DNA of 64,000 nucleotides from Procambarus clarkii (Eukaryota; Arthropoda; Malacostraca; Decapoda; Cambaridae): assembly GCF_040958095.1 (NCBI RefSeq), contig NC_091152.1, positions 19,142,381 through 19,206,380 of the forward strand, written 5' to 3'. Below the pieces are notes generated by a model. That model saw only the letters and a program-made list of their open reading frames with translations, had not been told where the DNA came from and ran no database searches. Each line of letters starts with the position of its first letter. The first letter of the stretch is position 1. A program made the translations under genes and the position numbers. Below are positions 12,001-24,000 of the stretch, piece after piece.

Positions 12001-14580
12001 TGACCAGGACGAGCACCAAGCATGGGTTCCTGGAGACAAACACAAAGTGGTGTAAACTGTGTAATTAGAAGTTGGAGTTCATGGAAGTTGGCATAAAATC
12101 CACGAATATTCCACTGAAGAATAAACATTATCAAAGAGAAGGGACAGTAACAGAGAACAATAAAGAAAGGAAGGTAAAGAAGAACACAGTATATTAAAGA
12201 ATCTCAGGATCAGGGTCGGTAAAATCAGGGTTAGGGGGCATGGGTAAACTTAGTTAGAGAGGGAAGGGAGCGAGAGAACAGATCAGAGGCGGACTGACGG
12301 GGTCCGGAGGAGGAGGAGGAGGAGACAACTGAGAGGGGCAGGCAAGGACAGTTGGAGGAGGGAGGGGGGGGCAGAAATAAGGGAATGCACCTCAGTAAGG
12401 GCAGCAACCGAGAGGGAATTGTGGGCGAAAGAAACCTCCATATTTGGGACAGGGGGCCGGACCACTGAAATGGGAGGGGACGTAGTGATAGAGTCAGAGG
12501 GAGGGGGGCGAGGAAGAGAGCGAAACTTTCTTACCCGCCGGAGAGGAAGGAGGAGTGGAGCCAGGCTTACGATTCTGACTCGAAGAGACAGGCGTTCCAG
12601 TAACAACGTACTGGGCGACAGACTCGATGGTCTCAGCAGAAGAGGAACGAGAGCGAACAACACGAAGATTGCTGGGAGGATGATGGATATCAGCCTGGAC
12701 AGACAGGTGGCGTGGAGGGTCAAGAGACAGGGGGGGGAGGGTCGGGAAGAAAGAGTGGGGGGGGGGAGATGGGGAAGAAGACATAGGAGACATGGTGGAC
12801 TGGGCAGGAAGGGGGGGAACTCCAGGTGGAGAACCAGGAGGGAGACCTTTCGGAACAGGATGCAAAGGAATAGGGGAGGAGGTGGTGGGTGTGTTCGGGT
12901 CCAAGGTATGGAAACGGTTGTGAAACTGGGGAAGATGGGAAGGACGAGGGGAGGTAGAACTCAATATGCGAGCATAGGATACACCCGCGAAAGGGGCGAG
13001 ACGACGAACTTGGCGTCTCGCTTCAGGAAAAGACAGACGATCACGGTGTTTCAAGTTGAGGACGGCTTCCTCGAGTTTGTAGTGTATACACGAGCGTGAG
13101 AACGTAGGGTGGGCCTCACCGCAATTGAGGCAGCGAGCCTGGGGAGAAGTGCACCCGGACTTATAATGATCGTCCCCACACATGGGGCACAGATACACAG
13201 TACTGGTGCACTCGAGGACACCGTGCCCAAGCTTCCAGCACTTATTGCAAAGTCTAGGAGAGGGAATGTACTCTTGAACGGAGCATCTGGCACCGGCAAG
13301 AATAATAGAGGGCAGAAGGGCCTTATTATCAGAGGTGATTTTTTACAACTTGAAGGGGCTGACGGCGACGACCACGAGGGGGTCGAGTAAACGTGTCCAC
13401 CTGGAGGACAGAATGGCCTTGGGCTTCGAGGATATGTTTAATATCCTCATGGCAATCTTTGAGGTTCCGAACACCAGTTGTAACATGGTGTGGGAGGAGA
13501 ACAGTGCCAACACTGGCATTTAACCGAGCGTTTTTAGAGACCCGAACAGGGGTCTCCCCAATGCAGGACAAAGCGGCTAAGCGAGTAGCTGCATCCCGAG
13601 ATGGAGCAGCAACGACACGTGTGCCGTAATTGGTGGGGTTAAAAGTAACAGAGGCATCTGAATCGACAAGGTGTTTATGGAGGGAGAAATCTTCAGTAGA
13701 ATCCAGATGGAGATCAAAGTATTTAGCGCCCATGTAGCGGGACGAAACAAGGCGTTGTAGGTATTAGTATGGGAAGGGATCGTGCGAGTGTGGCCGTGAC
13801 GAGGACGACGTTGAGAACCCCCAGAGTGAGGTGGGGGGGGGGGGGGTAAAAGGTGCAGTAATCACAATGAGAGGGAGCCGTGCCAGGGGACAAGTGGGTC
13901 ACCACTGGGGGCTGGGAACTCTACCCTACCGCAGAGGAGAGTAGTCAGGAGGAGCAAGGTCGAGGCCCAATGCAGCGGGAACTACAGAGCCTGGTCTTCG
14001 AACAGTGCAACTCGGGGAGGCTTGGTCGCCCACCCCGAGCCTGAGAAGGTAAAAGGGAAACCATCTGCCATAACGAGGAAAGATTCAGTCACGAATGCAC
14101 CCCCATACCCACCATGGACCCACAATTAGAGGCAGGACACCCAACAAGAAGCTATCGCCGATCATGCCGGGGCCCCCTAGGGGTGCGTCGTGAGTATACG
14201 CCCCACAAACACCTTAAGAACCGTCAGTCCGTCGAGAGCGGGTTCAGTGATGAAAGGAGGGTTGACAATATAAAAGGGTCCCCTCGTTGAAGATGTTAGG
14301 TACTATAGTTCTACAGGTGCAAGAGCATGCCTCCCCAAACACCCGAACGTCAAAAATAAAAAAACCAAAAGAATCAAAACGGGCAAAAGGTCGGCGGGAA
14401 ATGACAATGAGAAAGGAGACGAGGGGGAGAAAAACTAAACAGAAGGAAAAGGAAAAAGGTGTCTAGCAAAATTTGTGAAGACAACAGCAGGAGCACAAGG
14501 CTACAAAAGGACAGGGGACCGCCCCCAAGGAACATCACACCGGCAGCCACCCACCAAGCCCCCCCCTCACGGCAGCAGCG
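9040..14580 (-). mobile_element. Near full-length, degraded RNase H-bearing LINE (I-group-like)
   Basis: Parts appear in order on the minus strand. The ORF1/gag-like protein (about 13,733-12,283) has two zinc knuckles, CPMCGDDHYKSGC and CLNCGEAHPTFSRSC, followed by a Pro/Ser-rich tail. The apurinic-type endonuclease (about 12,134-11,549) shows ILQWNIRGFYANF and LLLGDFNCRHSLWG. The reverse transcriptase (about 11,500-10,340) shows FGFRKCRSTTDVL and FDLEKAYD. The RNase H (about 10,005-9,703) shows SAEFYAILYALRL. A Cys/His tail (CPNCIVPLTVVHILVECPDF) follows to about 9,040. The frame is broken many times between domains, so it is dead. A 210-bp SINE-like insert interrupts the RNase H part. A second long copy lies in intron 1 of gene B. 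Confidence 0.8.
9551..9760 (+). mobile_element. SINE-like insert in the LINE RNase H region
   Basis: The insert is bounded by an 11-bp direct repeat, ctgggaaccca, at 9,540-9,550 and 9,761-9,771. It ends in a short (atc)n tail and contains 'acgggctattcatgcccgtg', seen again in reverse near 36,670-36,690. Removing it restores the sequence found in the other LINE copy (around 22,450), so the borders are firm. The family name is not known to me. Confidence 0.7.
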
Positions 14581-14724
14581 AGCTAGACAGGGGGGTATAT
14601 TCGGAAAATATAAATGAACAGGGGTGGGGGGTATATATTCGGAAAACAAATTTAGTGCATTTGGGTCACTCCTGGCGTCGACCACTAGTGGTAATGGAAC
14701 AGTCAATGTTTAACAACTTGTCAA

Positions 14725-16255
14725 ATAAACAAACATTCTTTTAACTACTTTATTTCAAAATGTGGGAAAGTCTAGATAATATTCTGGCACTTTCCTTATA
14801 CATTTGTGTCTAACGTGATCGGTAGACCAGCTCAAGGCACTCATATGTAATACTAAAAATTAATAGTGTAAAAGATTAAAAACCAACATACAAAATCATT
14901 GACCACCCATTAACTATAAAAAAATACGTTTCAATAATGGTAGAACTTCCAAATTCAACTTAACATTTCACATTAGTCTATCTAGTGATTGAACACTTAC
15001 AGATTTACTCAATATTCACTGTCAAGTCCAGCTGACATGTTGGAATGTTACCAAGTATCTACCACAAGACTAGAATTAAGTAGTCTTCCCTGTCACTTAG
15101 ATTTAGATAAAAAGTCAAATATTTAAGACAAAGAATTTAGATGAAACGTTTACAGGCTTGCTGGCTACATGCCGGCCGTTAATGCTACAGCCTATGATTA
15201 CATTCTAAATCAATTCACACACACTATCCAAGCCAGCAATTACAAAAGGTATCTTAAAATGCTTTCTAACCCACGACATTAAACATGACAATCAGCGCAA
15301 GGAACAATGTTTGCTCACAAGGAACCCTGGAGGCTTCATAGGCCACCGACTATGAAGCCTATGACTGACTATCACGTTGTACTGTGTAGCAGGAAGCGTA
15401 TACTAGGCAATAGGGAGACAATACTCGTTAGATGCAAATAATTTACTTAAAAGGTCATTGATAACTTTAAAAAAATGAATTTAAAATGCATGACGTCAAG
15501 GTAAAAATTTGAGCTGCCACCATGTCAATTACACAGTTTCTCAGGTATAGCATGGCCGAATTTAAAATATGAACGTTGCAAATACAGAATATCCGTAATG
15601 CCCACTTAACTACCCAATTTGTACAGTCGAGCCAGTGTATGCCTCATGGATTCTTGAAAAATGTCCAACTACACGAATGCCAAATTAATGAATACTAAAT
15701 ATGCAGGTCTAAAAAAATTTAGACGGCATATGGGCGCGAGGCACGAATTTGTTTCAACTTCTTCCCGCCTCAAGAGTCTTTTGCTAGAAAAGGGGTTTAA
15801 TTTAATCTATACTGCCCCGCGAATTATAGAGGTACTTCCCTAATACCCCCCCTATACTAATATTTCTTAAAATGTCAATGAGGGTAGGGTAAAATAAAAA
15901 TTTATAACCTAAATCCTACTTTGTGTTCACTTTTACAATAAAATAGCAATAAAATGTTATGCGCAGAGCTCAATTAAAATAGTTTTTTTACTCTAGCTAT
16001 TCTGTAGGATCTCCAATAAGAGTATTGGAGATCCTACAACAAACTTTGAAACAGTTTTGACAACACTACTCTGGTGTCTAGCTCAAAATCTCTTCCGAGC
16101 CAGTCATGTGTTAATACCAAGTTCCTTTCTTCTTCAACCCAACAGTCAAAGAAAATATATTGACAGGAATCACTGTCTCCAGTGCCACAGACTTAAACCT
16201 TGTCCATCTGAAGGTCTCGCAGCATCTGGTTCCCACAAACGGCCAGTGTTACACG
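14725..16255 (-). other. Last, non-coding exon of paralog gene B (3'UTR)
   Basis: It begins after acceptor aatgtttcag (AG at 16,257-16,256) and ends after the poly(A) signal AATAAA at 14,754-14,749. Numerous blocks align with the gene A last exon (for example around 15,150-15,190 and 15,720-15,840). The identity is clearly lower than in the promoter block. Confidence 0.5.
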
Positions 16256-18022
16256 CTGAAACATTAAAGTAGTAATTAATGACAATATTTACAAGATAAA
16301 CATTAACGTTTAGTTTTTTTGTTAAAAGGTAGATGCGTCCACTATTGAGGTAGAGGGGGGGGGGGGAAGAGTGTTAGGCCTTTAACACGTATTATCCGTT
16401 AAAAGAAAGTTGTGTAGTGGTTAATGTTATCTGATCAAGTTAACGTCGGTTTACCGATCTGGGGGCCAAATTGGAAATCAAAAGAAGGTACCAAGCCGCG
16501 GAGGCTATGTACGGGATATTCAAAAAGCCTAATAATCAAGTATGCACGTTCATTGAAAATACCCAAGGGTGGGAGGGAATCTAGCAAAACTTATGGCAAT
16601 TTGGGGATCACGTAATATTTACATGAAGTTTTATTTACCGCATTAACAACATCTTACCGGCAGGAAGGTGTTCCAAGAGGTTACAGTTCGAGAGGCAGCT
16701 ATTATTCAGAGCCGCCGACCTTGCCCGGCTTGTGTAGGGTTCTTATTGTCTACCTTACTTGCTACTACAAGGAGTCTTGTTACCAGCTATGAACGCCGGT
16801 TTAGCTACACAATTAAGATCGCACAGTAATTTAAATAAATTTCTTAAGCTAATTAGTTTTTTAGCAGTAAGTAGGCTTGCGGTCGTACATCAAATGTCCC
16901 GATGTTTTAAATTCTTAACAGTCAAACCTGTCCCCCCCCCCAACCCCCACTCTGGGAATTGTGCGGAAGATTACAATTTACTGAAGTTACACTACTAAAT
17001 TTTTAAAAATCTAACAACTCACTTGCATTTTAATTTAATTACATACTTATCCATAGCGTCTGCTAAATTTCAAAATATACCTGGAAAAGATCAAGGCAAA
17101 TAGAGGTGGACCTTTGACAAGCTGCCGGCTTCCTGTCCTCGTCCAGGCCACAAGGATTAGTGTCCCTCTGATAAATAACTGAACAGTAGAGGCCTAGGGA
17201 TATAGACCCGGGCACCGCCGGTTACCCCATATATTTAAGAAATAAAATTTCAATTATACGAGTTTCTTATTCCTCAAATATTGACCAATTAGCCATTAAT
17301 TAGTTACATAACGTATTTAGTCTGAAATACAATAACCTTCCTCTCCCCCCCCCCTTTACCATGAGAATATTTGGTGTAAGGAAATTTATTGCCAAGTGGA
17401 CCGAAGTTACAATTCTTGGTACGAAAGTTGTCCCCCCCCCCCCCCAAAAAAAAAAATCTAGAGCCAAAATAGCCAATAATTTTATCACCACAAGACTGTA
17501 TTTAATCTAGTTACAAACAGTTGCCACCAAGAATATACTTACACGTATCAAGAACGGAGAGCAGGTACTTACCCGTTTATTATACAAGCAATGTCCAGCG
17601 AAATTCTCTTGTACATCACTATTGAAGCTTTTGTAGTTTGGTAATTTATGGCTCAGGCGAAATAAAGAACTGAAAATTTATAAAAAGTTAAAAAGGACAG
17701 CAATTCATAGAAAAATAAATAGTGCAAAATCCAGAGTTTTTCCCCATTAATGAGAGGAAATTTTATTATGCTTCAAATCCCGGCAAAGCCACTATTTCCA
17801 CTTTAAATACAGTAGGCAATTTAAAGCCAACACTGGCAAATGTAAGAAAAATTACCACTTTAAAACTTCCTCTCCTAACATTATGCATTTGATACGCAAA
17901 CTTGCAATACTGCAATCTGTGTGCCCGAGTTAATTTCTAAATGGATACGTTAACGTGTGTAAAGGAAAAAATCTTTACAAACTTTGCTACCTTCAATAAT
18001 TGAAGTCACTACAGTATCTTAC
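16256..18022 (-). other. 3'UTR intron of gene B
   Basis: The donor GTAAGAT (GT at 18,022-18,021) lies 70 nt beyond the stop codon, and the acceptor is at 16,257-16,256. It is homologous along much of its length to the gene A intron but lacks the LINE fragment found there. No coding sequence was seen; several poly-C/G runs are present. Confidence 0.45.
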
Positions 18023-18093
18023 CTTTCTCTCGCACCAGTTTAAAAACTTGCTTTAGCCGCAGTAAGATGTGTTTATTCCATCTAGCATCTACT

Positions 18094-21000
18094 TCATTGT
18101 GTCGGGCTGTGGCCACGAGAGTTATCGAATTCATTTAAACTAGCGGAGTCTGAATCTTCATCCATACTAGAGTAGTCGGAATTTTCATCTTGAAAGTCTA
18201 AATATTCTTGTTGAACAGTGTGCAATAGGACCGCTGTTGCGATGATCAACAGCGTCAAGATGATGAGGCGTGCGTGCAAACCACTTTGCTGAATGGGCAA
18301 AGAGTCACCGGCTTGCGAAGGTAGAGTCTCATCCGTTAATCGCTCCTGTGGTGTAGCCGCTGCATTGAAGGAACTTCCGCTACTAGTTGAAGGTAGTCTA
18401 GTCAGTCCTTGAATTACTAAATCAATTATTTGTCGAGGTATATAGGACCCAGAGGAACCGCTCCACACGCTGCTAGCGGGAGAAACATTCGGAGTTCTTG
18501 TGGGCGGGGGAATCCAGGGGCACCGATCTCTCACCTCAGGACCGGCAGCGTCCCCGGCCACAGACCAACCGGAGGCCCCGGCCACAGACCAACCGGAGGC
18601 CCCGTCCACAGACCAACCGGAGGCCCCGTCCACAGACCAACCGGCGTCCCCAGGCCCAGCGGCGTCCCCGTCCGCAGACCAACTGGCGTCCCCATTTATA
18701 GGCTCTGTTGCGTCCCCGTCCCCGTCCCCAAGGAGAAGCCCGGCGGCGTCCCCGTCCCCAGGGAGAGGCCAGGCGGCGTCCCCGTTCTCTACCACAGGCC
18801 CGGCGGCGTCCCCAGGGGGAGGCCCGGCGGCGTCCAAAGGGAGAGCCCCGGCGGCGTCCCCGTTCTCTACCACAGGCCAGGCGGCGTCCCCGTTCTCTAC
18901 CACAGGCCAGGCGGCGTCCCCGTTCTCTACCACAGGCCAGGCGGCGTCCCCGTTCTCTACCACAGGCCAGGCGGCGTCCCCGGCCCCAGGGAGAGGCCAG
19001 GCGGCGGCCCCAGGGAGAGGCCAGGCGGCGTCCCAAGGGAGAGGCCAGGCGGCGTCCCCGTTCTCTACCACAGGCCCAGCGGCGTCCCCGGCCCCAGGGA
19101 GAGGCCCGGCGGCGTCCCCAGGGAGAGGCCAGGCGGCGTCCCCGTTCTCTACCACAGGCCCGGCGGCGTCCCCAGGGAGAGGCCCGGCGGCGTCCCCGTT
19201 CTCTACCACCGGCCCGGCGGCGTCCCCGTTCTCTACCACAGGCCAGGCGGCGTCCCCGTTCTCTACCACAGGCCAGGCGGCGTCCCCGTTCTCTACCACA
19301 GGCCCGGCGGCGTCCCCGTTCTCTACCACAGGCCCGGCGGCGTCCCCGTTCTCTACCACAGGCCCGGCGGCGTCCCCATTCTCTACCACAGGCCCGGCGG
19401 CGTCCCCAGGGAGAGGCCCGGCGGCGTCCCCAGGGAGAGGCCCGGCGGCGTCCCCGTTCTCTACCACAGGCCCGGCGGCGTCCCCGTTCTCTACCACAGG
19501 CCCGGCGGCGTCCCCATTCTCTACCACAGGCCCGGCGGCGTCCCCATTCTCTACCACAGGCCCGGCGGCGTCCCCGTTCTCTACCACAGGCCCGGCGGCG
19601 TCCCCGTTCTCTACCACAGGCCAGGCGGCGTCCCCAGGGAGAGGCCAGGCGGCGTCCCCAGGGAGAGGCCAGGCGGCGTCCCCAGGGAGAGGCCAGGCGG
19701 CGTCCCCAGGGAGAGGCCAGGCGGCGTCCCCAGGGAGAGGCCAGGCGGCGTCCCCAGGGAGAGGCCAGGCGGCGTCCCCGTTCTCTACCACAGGCCAGGC
19801 GGCGTCCCCGTTCTCTACCACAAGCCCGGCGGCGTCCCCGTTCTCTACCACAGGCCAGGCGGCGTCCCCGTTCTCTACCACAAGCCCGGCGGCGTCCCCG
19901 GCCCCAGGGAGAGGCCAGGCGTCCCAAGGGAGAGGCCAGGCGGCGTCCCAAGGGAGAGGCCAGGCGGCGTCCCCGTTCTCTACCAGAGGCCCAGCGGCGT
20001 CCCCGGCCCCAGGGAGAGGCCCAGCGGCGTCCCCGGCCCCAGGGAGAGGCCCGGCGGCGTCCCCAGGGAGAGGCCAGGCGGCGTCCCCGTTCTCTACCAC
20101 AGGCCCGGCGGCGTCCCCGTTCTCTACCACAGGCCCGGCGGCGTCCCCAGGGAGAGGCCCGGCGGCGTCCCCGTTCTCTACCACAGGCCCGGCGGCGTCC
20201 CCGTTCTCTACCACAGGCCCGGCGGCGTCCCCGTTCTCTACCACAGGCCCGGCGGCGTCCCCGGCCCCAGGGAGAGGCCAGGCGGCGTCCGCGGCCCCGG
20301 CACCGCTCCCGGCACCGCTCCCGGCACCGCCCCCGGCACCGCTCCCGGCACCGCCCCCGGCACCGCTCCCGGCACCGCTCCCGGCACCGCTCCCGGCACC
20401 GCCTCCAGCACCGCCCCCGGCACCGCCCCCGGCACCGCCCCCGGCACCGCCCCCGGCACCGCTCCCGGCACCGCTCCCGGCACCGCTCCCGGCACCGCCT
20501 CCAGCACCGCTCCCGGCACCGCCTCCAGCACCGCTCCCGGCACCGCCTCCAGCACCGCTCCCGGCACCGCCTCCAGCACCGCTCCCGGCACCGCCTCCAG
20601 CACCGCCCCCGGCACCGCCTCCAGCACCGCTCCCGGCACCGCCCCCGGCACCGCTCCCGGCACCGCCCCCGGCACCGCTCCCGGCACCGCCCCCGGCACC
20701 GCCCCCGGCACCGCCCCCGGCACCGCCCCCGGCACCGCCTCCAGCACCGCTCCCGGCACCGCCTCCAGCACCGCTCCCGGCACCGCTCCCGGCACCGCCT
20801 CCAGCACCGCTCCCGGCACCGCCTCCAGCACCGCTCCCGGCACCGCCTCCAGCACCGCTCCCGGCACCGCCTCCAGCACCGCCCCCGGCACCGCCTCCAG
20901 CACCGCTCCCGGCACCGCCCCCGGCACCGCCCCCGGCGGCCCCAGGACTGTTCACAGCACGGCGTCCAGTGGCCCCGGTATGTAACAGCACATTTATGCT

Positions 21001-24000
21001 CGTGTTCTGTCCAGGAACCAAACTATCACGCACTTCAACTTCACCGTACGCGTCTTCGTCATCATCATGCCAGTCGTCAGGGTCGAGGCCCGAAACGGAC
21101 TCCAGCCAACACCTAGACGCGTCGTTCCGAGACGACTCTGCATCTTGCCAAACCTGGTCACCGTTTTTCCCAGTTTTGTCAAGTACTGGCTCACTCTGGC
21201 ACTCGTATCGTCTCTCCTGGCCACTTATATCCTCGAGGTCACCATCTTTGTGATCTGGTAAATTATCTGTACAAACACAAGAGCTTGAAGAACACGCTTT
21301 ATATTTGGAGCAATTATCTGCAGGATTAATTTTATTCAAGTCATTCTTTGTCGTGAGACGACCATTCTCAACCTCATCAATTTGCGTCTGTAGGCAATGC
21401 TCTGAAATATTCCCGTCTTTCAGTATGCGTTCAGGACTAATAAATCTTACAATACTTTTAAAATTTTCCCCGGTTTGGAGTAGCTTGTCTGGTTCTAAAA
21501 ATCCCCTAGACTCTTTGAAGTTTAAAGAACTTTGTCTTTGCAAAAGATTTTGTACTTTACTCTCCAGGAGTCCACGAATACCAGCCAAGGATGATCCTGT
21601 TAAAAAAAAAAAAAAAAAAAAAAAAACATTACAATCATGACATGAAATCAAGACAAATCTGTGCCATTAGCCTTTTAACCAGATTGGATCATCAGTATCT
21701 AGCTTTTCTACATTGTAGAATTATCCCCCGAATTATCCGGGTATGAGGGAGCGATTAAATCGCTCCCTCATACCCCGCACTTAATCTATACACATACCAA
21801 CATTCCCCTTTAAATTAATTGACTACTGAACCTTTTAGGCTGCATAGAATAAATATGATGGAATTAATGTAATTACCAAGTAATTATCAAGGCGGCACCA
21901 AGCCAGGGAGGCCATGTAGCACCAAGTGCACGAGATAATCAGAGGCGCCAAATATCACCGAGGATGCCAATTCAAGAACAAACGCGCAAGGCAAACAATA
22001 AAAAACCTAGTTCACCAAGAATTCTAACAAGGGATAAGCAAATGCAAAGGGGGGGGGGGGGGGGGGAAGATAGTCAGAAAAGACACGCTCGTCCTGGAAG
22101 TCGAGACATTCAACAAGCATAGGCACAACCAAGCGTGACAATGCAGAGAGGACAATAAGGAGCAAGACAGTGCTCCATTAAGCGAGTGAGAGCTAAGCCC
22201 GTATGTCCAATACCCAACCTTGCCAGAGCCGTTGCCCACCGCCGGTTACAGTGGTAGGAAGGACACCGACTAAAGAGTACGCAGTTTGTTGCCAGTAACA
22301 AGACCAACAACTTTGCCAATGGGCAAGGATGGAGGAACGAATAACTATGAAAGTGAACAAGGAATACCTTTACGGGAGATGGTACAAGTGCGGATAGCTT
22401 CCCTAGCAGCAGCGTCCGTACGCTGCCGCTAAGGAAGACGCCAATATGGCTGGGAACCCAGCAAAACAAATCTACTAGATATAAGACAGCCAATGTTTAA
22501 TTTCTACCACTGGAGAGACTGGATTAAAGGACTAGAGCCATGAGGGCACCGAGTCAACTACAACCACAAAGGAGGATCGACAGTGAAAGCAGGAGACTAA
22601 GCAGAGAAAATCCTGCCGTGAAGATGATTGTCTCCAGGGGCAGGCAACACATAGGTATGGTCATGAAAAACTAAGCCTACACCGTGTACACATTTAGACC
22701 CATCGGTGACGATGGAAACGTAGCGGGAATGTGAGGAAGAGTGGTAAAGGAAAAGGCGTTTCAGAACCAAGTAAAAGCTCGCTATTTGGGCAAAGGATTT
22801 GCAAAATTGAGGAAGGGGAACGCTCCACAGGGGTAAGGACAGAACAGCGAGGAGAAATATTAGTACTAACTAAAAGAATGTTGCAAGCGAGACAACCGGA
22901 CAGAAAGAGGGAGGCGATTAAGGGAACATTAACTACAGGAAAAGGGGGGGGGGAAAGTCAAAGCACGACAGTCTAGAGTGAGGGCGTTTCAAGGAGCGCA
23001 CAAGGTAGTGAAGATGGACGCTATCTCTTGTCCTAGAGAGACAGGAAGCCAGTATCTACGTACAAGCCGAGGGTAGGATTTTAACGAAACGCACTAGAGG
23101 CGAGGCACAACCCAATATGGTGCAAAGGATCAAGACGGGGAAGATTAGAAGGGAACGTAGAAAAGTATGCAGGGTAACCATACTCTAGTTTAGACAGGAC
23201 GAGAGGAATGCAAAGAGGAGCATGTGCCTATCCACTCAAATAGTGGACAATCTAAAGTAGGTTAAGAGCCTCAAAGCATTTAACTAAGGTAATAGATATG
23301 GGGGGCGACCGAGACAAACTAGTGTCAAAGATAAACCAATAGCTTCGTGGAAGCTGTACACAAGGTGATGACCATTCGGCGACAAAGAAGGACGAAGAAC
23401 GACACGCTTCTTTGTAAAAGTCATAGAACAAGTCTTAATTGCAGAGACCTTTAAGCCATGACTGGTGGCCAAGATGACATGGCATCAATCTAGTTGAAGA
23501 TGCCGTTGAAGAGGCAAATCACCACCTCGATAACAAAGAGCAAGATAGTCAAAGAGCGGAGAAGATGCCAGAAGGAAGGGAGGAAAGAAGACCATTAAGG
23601 GCAGCAACAAAAAAGTACTTCTCAGAATATTACCTTTGGGTACACCTTCGTGTTCCCGAAGAGGCAGAAAGCGGCACCAAGCCCGACTAAAGGAACAACG
23701 AGAGGGAGCTTTGGAGGAAGAGGGAGATTACCATGAAGGCCAAAAGAACGAAGTTGGGACAGAATACGATACCTTCAAATAGTCTTTAGCCTTTTCCAAG
23801 TCAAAAAGGACAGCAACAACAGAGGTCTTTGCAGCAAAAGCAGTACGAATATAGACCTCCAAGTTCACCAGGACATCAGTCCTGCTGCGGCACTTGCGAA
23901 AGCCAAATTGAGCAGGAGAGGGGGGGAGGGTGATGGGGTGCCAAGAACCACATCAGGCGAACATTTACCACAAGTTCTTGCCTGAACTCTTGAGGGCAAT

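Noticed and set aside
18430-21253. Plus-strand ORFs of 800-917 codons opposite gene B
   Set aside because: They exist because every repeat unit is a multiple of three and GC-rich; they have no conserved ends, no splice context and no match in gene A outside the repeats.
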